From NCBI GenBank assembly GCA_003230085.1, contig QIGV01000069.1, positions 1-44,002 on the forward strand: DNA of 44,002 nt. Reading direction: 5' to 3'. This document shows positions 24,968-34,873 of the stretch, one piece after another (positions within the stretch are counted from its first letter, which is position 1; each line of letters opens with the position of its first letter). The notes under the pieces were generated by a model. The model ran no database searches and was not told the DNA's origin. It saw nothing but the letters and a program-made list of their open reading frames with translations. The position numbers and the translations under genes are program-made. The stretch comes from Gammaproteobacteria bacterium. GTDB taxonomy: Bacteria > Pseudomonadota > Gammaproteobacteria > SZUA-140.

Positions 24968-25699
24968 TTAGTCGTCGTCTTCCTCTTCTCCTCCATCTCC
25001 AATAGTCACTACAACTTTAGCTACAGGGGAGTTCCATTGGTGTACCACGCTGTTTAAGTCACTAACGCCGCCAGTAGCGTTGGCATCACCTATAATACCT
25101 CGATGCACATGGACTGTTGTATTGTAGTCCGCACCTGTTACGCCGCTGCCGTTTATGCCTCCGTTACCGCCAGGATCTGCTGGAATGCCAGGTGTGCCGG
25201 GCGTGCCACCGCCATTGATGATCTCATCATTGGCTTCGGTTCCAGCATCATAACCGATCAGATAATATGTATAAGTACCTTTTTTCCTGGGGATTTCTAT
25301 TGCATCAAGTCCGACAAAGCCATCATTGGTTGGTAATAGCATGGCAGCTAATGATAGAAATTTATTTTGCTCCCCCGCCACCAATGCGGCAGTGACAGAT
25401 GTGCCTGGGGCCAGTAATCCACCTGCCGGGTTAGCTACATTGTTGGCGCCTACTGCCATAAGGTCGGTATCGAGACCGGATATGTCGCCACCCTCTGCCA
25501 TAGCCTGTAGACTGGCTGAAGCGGATGTGCCCACTTGAAAAATATGAGTATCTGCATTATGTGATGATACCAGCAAAGGTGTAAAATAAATTGCATTGGT
25601 CAGGTTGGTGATTTCGATGCTCATTTGGCGATTACTTGCCATAGCACTCATCGCACCCATACTGCCAACGGCCAACAGGCCGATCATTAGTTTCTTCAT
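24968..25699 (-). CDS. Secreted spondin-domain-like protein
   Basis: Signal peptide MKKLMIGLLAVGSMGAMSAMAS; IEITNLTNAIYFTPLLVSSHNADTHIFQVGTSASASLQAMAEGGD resembles bacterial spondin_N proteins; Gly/Pro-rich insert and acidic tail. Confidence 0.75.
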   Translation of the reverse strand: MKKLMIGLLAVGSMGAMSAMASNRQMSIEITNLTNAIYFTPLLVSSHNADTHIFQVGTSASASLQAMAEGGDISGLDTDLMAVGANNVANPAGGLLAPGTSVTAALVAGEQNKFLSLAAMLLPTNDGFVGLDAIEIPRKKGTYTYYLIGYDAGTEANDEIINGGGTPGTPGIPADPGGNGGINGSGVTGADYNTTVHVHRGIIGDANATGGVSDLNSVVHQWNSPVAKVVVTIGDGGEEEDDD

Positions 25700-26123
25700 T
25701 AGATTTTTTCTCCTCTCAATCAGTTAAACTGAAAATACAACGCGTAGCTATTTTCACTGTGAGAAGTCACGTGCTCGTCACGCATTTATCACAAATTCAT
25801 CACAGCTATATCCAGTAGGTAAATCTAGAAATATGCTGTGAAGCCGCGAACCTCAGTATTTACAATCCATGAAAATTATGAAAAATAATTAATCGATATT
25901 TTCTCTGTCGTCGGCTTGATTTGTTCCTGCCAGTCATTGCGTTTCATAGAGCCATGATAGATATGGTTGTCTGCGTTGACCGCAGGAAAAATAGTTAATA
26001 GCAATATTATTGTTTGGATATTGATCGCGGTGAGGAATACAATAATAACTTGGCAGTACAATTGCGATGACCGCATTAATCTAATATCTGACAACCATTT
26101 ACTCACATAACGGTTCCTGGGCT

Positions 26124-27047
26124 ATGAGTTCAACGATCATTTCTCGCTTACATGGCAAGCCGATTATCTGCGGCGAAGTTCTGTTTGATATTTTCCCAAA
26201 TGATAGGCAGGTGTTGGGCGGCGCACCCTTCAATGTTGCCTGGCATTTGCGGGGCTTTGGCATGGAGCCGGTTGTTCTAAGCAGAATCGGCCAGGATACT
26301 GAGGGGCAAAACGTCCTGGATGCAATGTCGGATTGGGGGCTGGATACCCATGGCATCCAAAGTGATGCGGAATTTCCAACAGGTGGGGTTGAGATTACCA
26401 TGCAAGGGACCGAGCATCGCTTTGATATTCGTGCAAACCAGGCCTATGACTATATTGATTACCAGCTCCTGATGGATTCGATTCGCGACCAGAGTATGTC
26501 CCTGATTTATTTAGGCTCGCTGATCATACGCAACCAGACGAGAAAAACAATCGAGCGTCTGCTCAGGGAGCAGCACCTCCCGGTCTTCGTGGATATCAAT
26601 TTACGTGATCCCTGGTGGGATGCGGCCACTGTTGCTAGCATTTTGTCACGGGCACGCTGGGCCAAGCTCAATAACGAGGAGTTAGCCACGCTCGTACCGG
26701 GAATTGCGTGCTCAGAAGAGGGGCTTAGACAAGCGGCAAACGAGGCGCTATTGCGTTTTGAGCTTGATGCAATTGTAGTGACACGTGGGGCCGAAGGCGC
26801 CTTCATTACAACCTCGGATGGTACAGTAGGAGGTAAGTCACCACCCATTGAAAATCTCGTGGATACGGTGGGTGCAGGTGATGCATTTTGCGCAGTCACC
26901 CTGTTTGGTCTGCATGCAGGTTGGTCAGCATCCCAGATTATCGAGCGAGCTTTGACCTTTGCCGCTGAGATATGTAAACAGCGTGGCGCAACCAGCCCAA
27001 ATCGTGAACTGTACGATGATACATTAGCAAGCTGGGGTCTTGGTTAG
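26124..27047 (+). CDS. PfkB-family carbohydrate kinase (fructokinase-like)
   Basis: ICGEVLFDIFPNDRQVLGGAPFNVAWHLRGFG; VTRGAEGAFI; ENLVDTVGAGDAFCAVTLFGL PfkB signature. Confidence 0.92.
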   Translation: MSSTIISRLHGKPIICGEVLFDIFPNDRQVLGGAPFNVAWHLRGFGMEPVVLSRIGQDTEGQNVLDAMSDWGLDTHGIQSDAEFPTGGVEITMQGTEHRFDIRANQAYDYIDYQLLMDSIRDQSMSLIYLGSLIIRNQTRKTIERLLREQHLPVFVDINLRDPWWDAATVASILSRARWAKLNNEELATLVPGIACSEEGLRQAANEALLRFELDAIVVTRGAEGAFITTSDGTVGGKSPPIENLVDTVGAGDAFCAVTLFGLHAGWSASQIIERALTFAAEICKQRGATSPNRELYDDTLASWGLG

Positions 27048-27243
27048 TCTGGTTCAGCGACAGAAATTATCAGCTGTTGATACAGATCCACCACTTCGAT
27101 CGAAGCGTGTAACTTTTCCGACTATTCTAACAATATGTAAAACTTCAGAGCTATGAGGGATGATCTATCTGGGAGAGCTTTGAATAACGTTGATTATTGG
27201 AGGCGGGCTGTTTTTGTGCTTGTAGATGGTTTGTTATCCCAGT

Positions 27244-27272
27244 AAAAAATCCCCGCTCTACAGCGGGGATTT
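27244..27272 (-). terminator. Rho-independent terminator of the cold shock gene
   Basis: AAATCCCCGCT-ctac-AGCGGGGATTT, 11 bp perfect stem, T-run on the minus strand. Confidence 0.88.
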
Positions 27273-27285
27273 GGTCGGGGTCGTT

Positions 27286-27489
27286 TTATTGCGGTACAAC
27301 GTTAACTGCGCTAGGACCTTTTTCGCCACGCTCGCTATCGAAAGTCACGGACTGTCCTTCAGCTAGCGATTTGAATCCGCTGCTCTGGATAGCGGAATGA
27401 TGTACGAATACATCGGCGCTTCCGTCCGAGGGTGTAATAAACCCAAAACCCTTACTATCGTTGAACCACTTTACTGTTCCTGTAGCCAT
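27286..27489 (-). CDS. Cold shock protein (CspA family)
   Basis: [54 protein letters not shown]1/RNP2 motifs. Confidence 0.96.
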   Translation of the reverse strand: MATGTVKWFNDSKGFGFITPSDGSADVFVHHSAIQSSGFKSLAEGQSVTFDSERGEKGPSAVNVVPQ

Positions 27490-27812
27490 TCTGGTTACCT
27501 CTATGATTAATGAAAATGTATTAGCGGCAAGTTACTGCTGAGAAATTTCGGAAGAGATGACGCTTTATACTGCGAGGTACTACCGGAACTACTACTACAC
27601 AAAAACTGCAACTTGCGTGAGCATATACTATGCTATATCAATTAGCCAGAAATTTTCTACTATAATTTACAGGATGCACCGCTGTTATCCTTGGCGCAAG
27701 CCCGGCATTTTTCCGTAATCCAGTAGAACATAACGTCAAAGCATTAGATTTTAACCGCAGGGATGAGATGGTGATTTGTATTGGAGGGAAATGCTGGACT
27801 ATCTAACAATGT

Positions 27813-28430
27813 CTACAAGACATAAAGCAGCATTACCAGGTAGTGTGAAATGCTGCCGGTCAGTACGAATAAATGCCAGACACCATGGGCGTGTTTCATC
27901 CTTTTATCAAGGGCATAAAAAATTATACCGCTGGTGTAGAGCACACCACCCAGTACCAGCAACATTAGAGCACCACTGGGCAAGGTCTTGATCAGGGGAT
28001 AGAAAGCAACCAGGATCAGCCAACCCATCAGTAAATAGATGGCCATCTGTATCCTACGCGACCCTTTCCTATGCAGGCTATCCACGATGATGCCGATGAT
28101 AGCTAGTCCCCAGATAATACCAAACAGGGCCCAGCCCCAGACACCACGTAGGGTGACTAAGGTAAGCGGGGTGTAGCTGCCAGCGATCAGCAGGTAAATG
28201 GCAATGTGATCGAGCTTCTTGAAAAAATTCTTGGCTCTTCCACGCAACGAATGATAAAGCGTCGACAGGGTATAAAGCAGGAACAGGGATACGCCATAGA
28301 TGCTGAAACTGACAATTTTCCACGGGTCGCCCTGTAAGGATGCGAACACGACCAGTACTACGAGGCCAGCGAGGGCTAGTGCAGCGCCGATCAGATGGCT
28401 GATGCTATTAAATCGCTCTCCATGATACAT
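27813..28430 (-). CDS. Hemolysin III / PAQR-family membrane protein
   Basis: MYHGERFNSISHLIGAALALAGLVVLVVFA, STLYHSL, LDHIAIYLLIAGSYTPLTLVTL, GVWHLFVLTGSISHYLVMLLYVL. Start moved in from 28541 to 28430. Confidence 0.92.
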   Translation of the reverse strand: MYHGERFNSISHLIGAALALAGLVVLVVFASLQGDPWKIVSFSIYGVSLFLLYTLSTLYHSLRGRAKNFFKKLDHIAIYLLIAGSYTPLTLVTLRGVWGWALFGIIWGLAIIGIIVDSLHRKGSRRIQMAIYLLMGWLILVAFYPLIKTLPSGALMLLVLGGVLYTSGIIFYALDKRMKHAHGVWHLFVLTGSISHYLVMLLYVL

Positions 28431-28446
28431 CGTTGGGCGCCTTAAT

Positions 28447-28896
28447 CTACTTGGCCAGCATGCGGTCCAGCTGGTTAGCAAAGGCCTGGCGGTCAGCGTG
28501 ATTGAATGACGCGGGTCCTCCCGTGTCCACGCCGCTGCCACGCAGAGTGTCCATGAAATCCCGCATGTTCAGACGTTGACGGATATTGTCTTCGGTGTAG
28601 AGGGCGCCACGTGGGTTCAAGGCCAGGCAGCCTTTGGCGATGACCTCGGCGGCTAACGGGATATCTGCTGTGATTACCAAATCACCTGCTTGTACTTGCA
28701 GCACGATGTGATTGTCTGCAACGTCAAAACCGGCCGCCACTTGAATCGTGCGGATATAGCGGGATCTGGGAACCTGGAGGGGTTGGTTAGCCACCAGGGT
28801 CACCGGTATACTGACTCTATTTGCGACCCGAAACAGGATTTCCTTGATAACTTTCGGGCAGGCGTCGGCGTCGACCCAAATCTGTTTTGAACTCAT
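28447..28896 (-). CDS. YaiI/YqxD (UPF0178, DUF188) family protein
   Basis: [84 protein letters not shown]. Start moved in from 29088 to 28896. Confidence 0.92.
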   Translation of the reverse strand: MSSKQIWVDADACPKVIKEILFRVANRVSIPVTLVANQPLQVPRSRYIRTIQVAAGFDVADNHIVLQVQAGDLVITADIPLAAEVIAKGCLALNPRGALYTEDNIRQRLNMRDFMDTLRGSGVDTGGPASFNHADRQAFANQLDRMLAK

Positions 28897-29031
28897 TTTC
28901 TTATCGGTAAGGCCTATTGAAATAATCAGGCAAGGTATTATACATTGCCAACTGTTTATCTGCGCGATTCCGGGAAAAGAAAAAAGAGAAATAAAACAGA
29001 CCGCTAGCCAAGTTTCTGGTAGACTACCGCG

Positions 29032-29083
29032 TTTCCGGGTGCCTGACCGGTTAGCACCCTTTGCGACCTTGAGTCGCCGGAAA
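29032..29083 (+). ncRNA. Putative structured RNA / leader element upstream of rhlE (three-way junction-like)
   Basis: Outer stem TTTCCG/CGGAAA closes two hairpins, GTGC-(11 nt)-GCAC and GCGAC-cttga-GTCGC. Confidence 0.4.
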
Positions 29084-29243
29084 AACACTTGAGCTGTTCG
29101 CCCACCTCCCTATTTTTTACTTAGAGGCAGGGCCGCCTGCACACAAGAATTCCCATAACCAGCCCGGACCGGCTCCCGCCAGTATTTGCACCCCAGAGGG
29201 ACAATGCTGCCGCAGGAAGGGCAAGACTGGAGTAAATACCCTA

Positions 29244-30542
29244 ATGTCATTTGATACACTCGGCCTTTCGGCCGAACTCCTGCGTGCCGTTGGCGAGCAG
29301 GGCTATACTGAACCCACCCCTGTCCAACGCAAGTCGATTCCCATCATTCTGGAAGGCAAGGATGTTTTGGCTGGTGCCCAGACCGGTACCGGCAAGACGG
29401 CCGGTTTCACGCTACCGATGTTGCAGCGGCTTAACATAAACACCGCTAATAATGGTCGGCGCCCGGTTCGGGCCCTGGTTCTCACGCCGACCCGGGAGCT
29501 GGCAGCCCAGGTAGGCGACAGCGTAAAGACCTATGGTCGACATCTGCCGCTGCAATCGGCAGTGGTCTTCGGTGGGGTCAAGATTAACCCACAAATAGAA
29601 AAACTGCGCCGCGGCGTCGATATTCTGGTGGCTACTCCAGGCAGACTGCTGGATCATGTCAGTCAGAAAACAGTGGATCTGTCGCAGGTCGAAATCCTGG
29701 TACTGGACGAAGCCGACCGCATGCTGGATATGGGTTTCATCCACGATATCCGCAAGGTGCTGGCTCTGTTGCCTGACAAAAATTCGCGCCAGAGCCTGCT
29801 GTTTTCAGCCACCTTTTCCAACGAGATCAAGCAACTTGCCAACCGTCTGCTGAACTGTCCAGAGATGATTGAAGTGGCACGTTGTAAAACCACCGCTGAG
29901 CGTATCGAGCAAGTGGTACACCCGGTAGACAAGCGTCGTAAACGGGAGCTGCTGAGTCACATGATCGGTACACGCAATTGGCGACAAGTGCTGGTGTTCA
30001 CCCGGACTAAACATGGTGCCAACCGCTTGGCCCAGCAGTTGGATAAGGATGGTTTGAGTGCCGTCGCTATCCATGGTAACAAGAGTCAAGGTGCTCGTAC
30101 CCGTGCGCTGGCCGATTTCAAGCGTGGTGAGGTGCGAGTGCTGGTTGCTACCGATATCGCAGCCCGTGGACTGGACATTGATCAGCTACCCCACGTCGTG
30201 AACTTTGAGTTGCCCAATGTGCCGGAGGATTACGTTCACCGTATTGGTCGTACCGGTCGTGCTGGCAACGAGGGTGAGGCAGTTTCCCTGGTGTGTGTGG
30301 ATGAGCACAAGTTGTTGCGGGATATCGAACGGCTGTTGAAGCGTGAAATCCCCAAGGTGGTTCTGGAGGGTTATGAGCCTGATCCCAGCATTCGAGCTGA
30401 ACCCGTTCAGGAGGGCCGGAACGGCAAGGGTCGCTCCCAGCCCCGCAAACAGGAAGAAGGCCGCGGCCGACGCAAATACGGCAACTCCCAGGCGAAATCT
30501 CAGCATCAGCGCTCCGGTCGAGGTCAGAGAAGGGCTGCGTAG
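29244..30542 (+). CDS. rhlE: ATP-dependent RNA helicase, RhlE-type DEAD-box
   Basis: [87 protein letters not shown]; basic C-terminal tail. Confidence 0.94.
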   Translation: MSFDTLGLSAELLRAVGEQGYTEPTPVQRKSIPIILEGKDVLAGAQTGTGKTAGFTLPMLQRLNINTANNGRRPVRALVLTPTRELAAQVGDSVKTYGRHLPLQSAVVFGGVKINPQIEKLRRGVDILVATPGRLLDHVSQKTVDLSQVEILVLDEADRMLDMGFIHDIRKVLALLPDKNSRQSLLFSATFSNEIKQLANRLLNCPEMIEVARCKTTAERIEQVVHPVDKRRKRELLSHMIGTRNWRQVLVFTRTKHGANRLAQQLDKDGLSAVAIHGNKSQGARTRALADFKRGEVRVLVATDIAARGLDIDQLPHVVNFELPNVPEDYVHRIGRTGRAGNEGEAVSLVCVDEHKLLRDIERLLKREIPKVVLEGYEPDPSIRAEPVQEGRNGKGRSQPRKQEEGRGRRKYGNSQAKSQHQRSGRGQRRAA

Positions 30543-30643
30543 TTGGGAGTAAGTCAGCTTCCGGGGTGAGTGACTGTGGGTCAGGGCCCTTTTCCGGCCC
30601 GCCCACGCATGTTCGGGTGGGTATAACAACCACCTCGGAAGCG

Positions 30644-31585
30644 CTAGAACGGAAAATCGGTCACCAGGCGCAGGCCCTTGATGTCATCGCCATAACGAAA
30701 GCCTAAACCGATTCGATCAAATTCGTAGCCCAGAAGCTTGGGGGGATTCTCGAAGCTCAGAGCTAGCCCCCACTCAATCTCGCCGTTAACACGCTCCGCG
30801 CGATCGTTTCCCTGCTCAAAACTTGGGTTATCCAGGTACCAGTAATAGATCAGATAATTTGCCAGACCGGTCTTCTTGCCAAACAGAGACAAGCTCCAGG
30901 GGTAGACCATGTCTATACCAATACCGAGTATAGCGGTGGCTTGTGATGCACCATCGCCCGCTTCATAACCTGTGTAGACGGCCGTATTACCCAGCGCGAA
31001 TCGCCATTTGCCCTCGTGGGGAATGCTATAGTGGCTCTTGAGGCCCCCTACATAGATGAGCGCGTTCTCCTTGTTCTTGAGGTCGCGCCCAAGCCCAAGC
31101 TGTCCATACGGTTTGAGCCGCCAGCGCTTATTCATTATGTATTCAAGCTCCAGTCCCGGCACGAAACTTAGCGTAGCCGCATCGGCAGGAAGGTTGCCCT
31201 CGAAGACATCATCATAATCGTAATATCCCACCATGGCTGGGAACAACAGCTTCATGCCGGGATGCTCAATAGAAGGATCACGCAGTTTGTATGAGAAAGG
31301 CAGGCGCAAGATGAGCGCCGTTTGATCCTTGACTTGGTATATCCCGCTACCGAATACGGTCGCATAAGAATAATTGACGGCATTGTCGTCCTTAGCCAGC
31401 GCTGGCGAAGTCAATTGACCCGACGCGCACAATGCTGCCATGCATGTAAAAATAAACCAGTTCTTGTTTCTTATCGCGCTAACGAGGCTATCACGAACAA
31501 CTATATACAGATGGTGGATGGGCAGATTGCCGAGCAGGCCGTTAAACGCAAGACTTAAGCGTATTCCTGTTAGTGTTCTATTCAA
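30644..31585 (-). CDS. Putative outer-membrane beta-barrel protein of unknown function
   Basis: Signal-peptide-like NKNWFIFTCMAALCASGQLTSPALA; alternating aromatic/polar strands ending ...GLGFRYGDDIKGLRLVTDFPF with terminal aromatic. True start uncertain. Confidence 0.6.
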   Translation of the reverse strand: MNRTLTGIRLSLAFNGLLGNLPIHHLYIVVRDSLVSAIRNKNWFIFTCMAALCASGQLTSPALAKDDNAVNYSYATVFGSGIYQVKDQTALILRLPFSYKLRDPSIEHPGMKLLFPAMVGYYDYDDVFEGNLPADAATLSFVPGLELEYIMNKRWRLKPYGQLGLGRDLKNKENALIYVGGLKSHYSIPHEGKWRFALGNTAVYTGYEAGDGASQATAILGIGIDMVYPWSLSLFGKKTGLANYLIYYWYLDNPSFEQGNDRAERVNGEIEWGLALSFENPPKLLGYEFDRIGLGFRYGDDIKGLRLVTDFPF

Positions 31586-31623
31586 TCACTAGTCTCCCGG
31601 AAAGCTGAGCAATTGACTATAAA

Positions 31624-32520
31624 CTAGCGAACCCCTTCACAACACCTCTCGCTAAAAATATCAGCAAGCATCTGGGTCGCTGGCCCTACACTCTCCGGGT
31701 GGCCAAAGATCAGATAGAGGGGTGCCATGCGCCTTTGCCCTATTTCCAAAGCCAGTGGTTTCAAGGCGCTTTCATTGAGCAGTGATTCAATTTGATGCCT
31801 GGGCAGCCAGCCAAATCCCAAACCGCTGCTGATCGCCTCTACCGCGGTTTCGATGCTGGTCACCGTCCAGCGATACTCCGCCCCCAACCAGCCGGTATCA
31901 CGTTTCATGTGTAAGCCTGAATCACGAATGACCACTTGCATTTCTCGGCGTAGATCTTTATTAGTCAGCTGACGCTGTAGCTGGTGCAAGGGATGGGCTT
32001 CGTGTGCAACAGCGATGAACTCCACCTCGATCAATAAATCACCCAGAAACCCTTTGGGCACCTGGGTGCCAATGACTAGATCAGCACGTCCTTCGAGCAA
32101 GGCTTCATCGGCGCCTGAGAGCACTACCTCATTTAATTGCACCCTTGCGCCTCGGCTCACCGGGACAAAACAATTCAAGGCTGCCATCAGAAGACAGGTA
32201 GGGAAGGCGGTATCGACCACCAGGTTAATTTCCGCCTCCCACCCCTCCTCCAGACAGCGGGCCAATTGCTCCAATTCAGCGGCATCTGCCACCAGTTGGC
32301 GTGAACGGCGCAGCAGGACTTCACCCACCTCAGTCAACACTGCTTTACGGCCGACTATCCGCAGCAAAGGCATCCCCAACTGCTCCTGTAATCTGCTCAC
32401 GGTGTAACTGACCGATGACTGACTCCGATGGAGATGCTCAGCGGCCTGGGCATATCCGCCATGATCAATGACTGCCTGTAGCACTCGCCACTGCTCTAAT
32501 GCAACTTTAGGATTTTTCAT
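31624..32520 (-). CDS. LysR-family transcriptional regulator
   Basis: EQWRVLQAVIDHGGYAQAAEHLHRSQSSVSYTVSRLQEQLGMPLLRIVGRKAVLTEVG N-terminal HTH; divergent from the DoxX/GHR/pirin genes. Confidence 0.93.
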   Translation of the reverse strand: MKNPKVALEQWRVLQAVIDHGGYAQAAEHLHRSQSSVSYTVSRLQEQLGMPLLRIVGRKAVLTEVGEVLLRRSRQLVADAAELEQLARCLEEGWEAEINLVVDTAFPTCLLMAALNCFVPVSRGARVQLNEVVLSGADEALLEGRADLVIGTQVPKGFLGDLLIEVEFIAVAHEAHPLHQLQRQLTNKDLRREMQVVIRDSGLHMKRDTGWLGAEYRWTVTSIETAVEAISSGLGFGWLPRHQIESLLNESALKPLALEIGQRRMAPLYLIFGHPESVGPATQMLADIFSERCCEGVR

Positions 32521-32633
32521 TTTTCCAACCTATCGATATATTAGATCATTATAGCCCAATATTTACGCTTTTTTATCTAAAAATTATTGTCATACTACGT
32601 CTAGCCATTAACAAATACAAAGGAGATACGACA

Positions 32634-33029
32634 ATGGAGAAAGTAACAACGATAGTAGGACGGATTCTTTTAGGGCATATTTTTCTGCTCGCCGGTATCA
32701 GCAAAATTGGCGACTATGCGGGTACTCAGGGGTATATGGAAGCGATGGGTGTGCCGGGGATGCTGCTTCCCTTGGTAATCCTGTTGGAGGTGGGCGGGGG
32801 AATCGCCCTGATTGCCGGTTTCCAGGCTCGCATCACCGCTCTGGCCCTGGCTGGATTCAGCATCGTCGCTGCAGTCAGTTTCCACGCCGACTTCAGTAAC
32901 CAGATGCAAATGATCATGTTCATGAAGAACTTCGCCATTGCCGGTGGTCTGCTGTTTGTCACTGCCTTCGGTCCAGGGACATGGAGTGTGGATGCTTACC
33001 GTCGTCGCGAAGCAGTGACCGAGACATAA
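32634..33029 (+). CDS. DoxX family membrane protein
   Basis: GRILLGHIFLLAGISKIGDYAGTQGYMEAMGVPGMLLPLVILLEVGGGIALIAGF. Confidence 0.92.
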   Translation: MEKVTTIVGRILLGHIFLLAGISKIGDYAGTQGYMEAMGVPGMLLPLVILLEVGGGIALIAGFQARITALALAGFSIVAAVSFHADFSNQMQMIMFMKNFAIAGGLLFVTAFGPGTWSVDAYRRREAVTET

Positions 33030-33065
33030 ACTATACCCCTAATCGTCTACTAACTTGAAAAGGAG

Positions 33066-34055
33066 TTGTTCACTATGGGTTTGTTAATTGAAGGTGTTTG
33101 GCATGACCAGTGGTATGACACCAAAAAGAGCGGCGGGGCGTTTGTACGTTCCGAATCGCAGTTTCGCAATTGGGTCACTGGTGATGGCTCGCCTGGGTCC
33201 AGCGGTACTGGCGGATTCAAGGCGGCAGCAGGACGTTATCACCTTTATGTCTCGCTGGCCTGTCCATGGGCCCATCGCACGCTGATTTTTCGCAAACTGA
33301 AAAAGCTGGAAGCGGTGATCTCGGTATCGGTAGTCGACCCCTACATGCTGGGTCAGGGGTGGGCCTTCACCGGTAACTTCGGCAGCGATTTTGACAAGGT
33401 CAATGAGTGTGAGTTTCTGCATGAAATCTACACCCTGGCTCAAGCGGAGTATAGCGGCCGTGTTACCGTGCCGGTGTTGTGGGACAGGCTGACCCAGACT
33501 ATCGTTAGCAACGAATCGTCGGAGATCATCCGCATGTTCAATAGTGCTTTCGATACGTTTACTGATACCAGACATGACTATTATCCGGAAGCCTTACACG
33601 CTGAGATCAATGACATTAACGACTTCATCTATCACAATGTCAATAATGGTGTCTACCGTTGCGGTTTTGCCACTAGGCAGGTGGCTTACGATAAAGCCTT
33701 CGATGATCTTTTTGCGGCCATTGACCAATTAGAGCAGCGCCTGAACCGGCAGCGCTATTTGCTGGGTGGGTGGATCACCGAGGCAGACTGGCGCTTGTTC
33801 ACAACCTTGATCCGCTTTGATGCGGTTTACTATAGCCACTTTAAATGCAACTTACGCCAGTTGCGGGATTACCCTAATCTCAGCAACTATCTGTGCGAGT
33901 TATACCAGATGCTGGATGTAAAGGAGACGGTCAATCTCACCCACATTAAACAGCACTATTATTATAGCCAGTCGACCGTCAATCCGACGCGGATAGTGCC
34001 CAAAGGGCCCTCATTATATTTTGATCTACCCCATGACAGGGCGCGTTTCAAATAA
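33066..34055 (+). CDS. yqjG: Glutathionyl-hydroquinone reductase (YqjG/ECM4 family glutathione S-transferase)
   Basis: YHLYVSLACPWAHRTLIFRKLKKLE, VSVVDPYML, TVPVLWDRLTQTIVSNESSEIIRMFNSAFD. Start may be the ATG at 33075. Confidence 0.93.
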   Translation: MFTMGLLIEGVWHDQWYDTKKSGGAFVRSESQFRNWVTGDGSPGSSGTGGFKAAAGRYHLYVSLACPWAHRTLIFRKLKKLEAVISVSVVDPYMLGQGWAFTGNFGSDFDKVNECEFLHEIYTLAQAEYSGRVTVPVLWDRLTQTIVSNESSEIIRMFNSAFDTFTDTRHDYYPEALHAEINDINDFIYHNVNNGVYRCGFATRQVAYDKAFDDLFAAIDQLEQRLNRQRYLLGGWITEADWRLFTTLIRFDAVYYSHFKCNLRQLRDYPNLSNYLCELYQMLDVKETVNLTHIKQHYYYSQSTVNPTRIVPKGPSLYFDLPHDRARFK

Positions 34056-34074
34056 ATAACTAATAAGGAGAGGC

Positions 34075-34803
34075 ATGATGGCAATGCCAAGACAGGCACT
34101 GGAGATGATGGAAGGCGCGGGTGTTGCCGTAAAACGCTTGATGCCCATTCCTGGTTATCGAAACTTTGACCCTTTCGTTTTATGGGATGACTTTTCGATT
34201 AGTCCCGGTAACGGTTTTCCGGATCACCCTCATCGCGGCTTCGAGGCGATCACCTATTTATTTAAAGGTTCTATCGAGCACGAGGATAACCTTGGTAATC
34301 ACTCCACGGTATTTTCCGGTGGCGCCCAACGTTTCACCGCCGGGCGGGGTATTGTCCATTCCGAAATGCCCAATGAAGCGGGCAATACCCGGGGCATACA
34401 ACTATGGATTAATCTTCCCAAGCGTCTGAAAGGGGTTGACCCAGCTTATCAGCAGGTCAATGACGGTGACTTCCCCATCAATGAAATTAAAGGTGGCGAG
34501 GTAAAAATTATCGTTGGTGATGCTTCACCATTGCAATTGATGACCCCTGTGCGTTATCTCGATGTGCAGCTGGAGCAAGGTGCGCATTTCAAGGAGGTGT
34601 TTCCGCCGGAATATCGTGGTTTCGTCTATATGGTCAATGGTACAGCTAAATCTGGCGCGCAGTCGCTGGAAACTGGTGCTGCCCTGTTTTTGGAGCAAGG
34701 AGAGAAATTGGTTATAGAAGCCATCAGTATCTGTCGCTTCATGATCTGCTTTGGTGCTCCCCATGGCGAACCGGTCTTTCAACACGGACCCTTTGTTGAC
34801 TAG
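34075..34803 (+). CDS. Pirin family protein
   Basis: FDPFVLWDDFSISPGNGFPDHPHRGFEAITYLFKGSIEHEDNLGNHSTVFSGGAQRFTAGRGIVHSEMP. Confidence 0.94.
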   Translation: MMAMPRQALEMMEGAGVAVKRLMPIPGYRNFDPFVLWDDFSISPGNGFPDHPHRGFEAITYLFKGSIEHEDNLGNHSTVFSGGAQRFTAGRGIVHSEMPNEAGNTRGIQLWINLPKRLKGVDPAYQQVNDGDFPINEIKGGEVKIIVGDASPLQLMTPVRYLDVQLEQGAHFKEVFPPEYRGFVYMVNGTAKSGAQSLETGAALFLEQGEKLVIEAISICRFMICFGAPHGEPVFQHGPFVD

Positions 34804-34873
34804 GGTAGGCATCGAATTTTCGCGCTGGGTAGATTAGGGGCGAGCGCTGCGAAATTTTCTGTTTGTATAGCGC

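Noticed and set aside
28897-29088. N-terminal extension of the YaiI-family ORF
   Set aside because: Family homology starts at [15 protein letters not shown] (28896); the extension covers the structured rhlE upstream region.
30148-30633. Pro/His-rich antisense ORF at the rhlE 3' end
   Set aside because: Overlaps the conserved helicase C-terminal frame; no supporting motifs.
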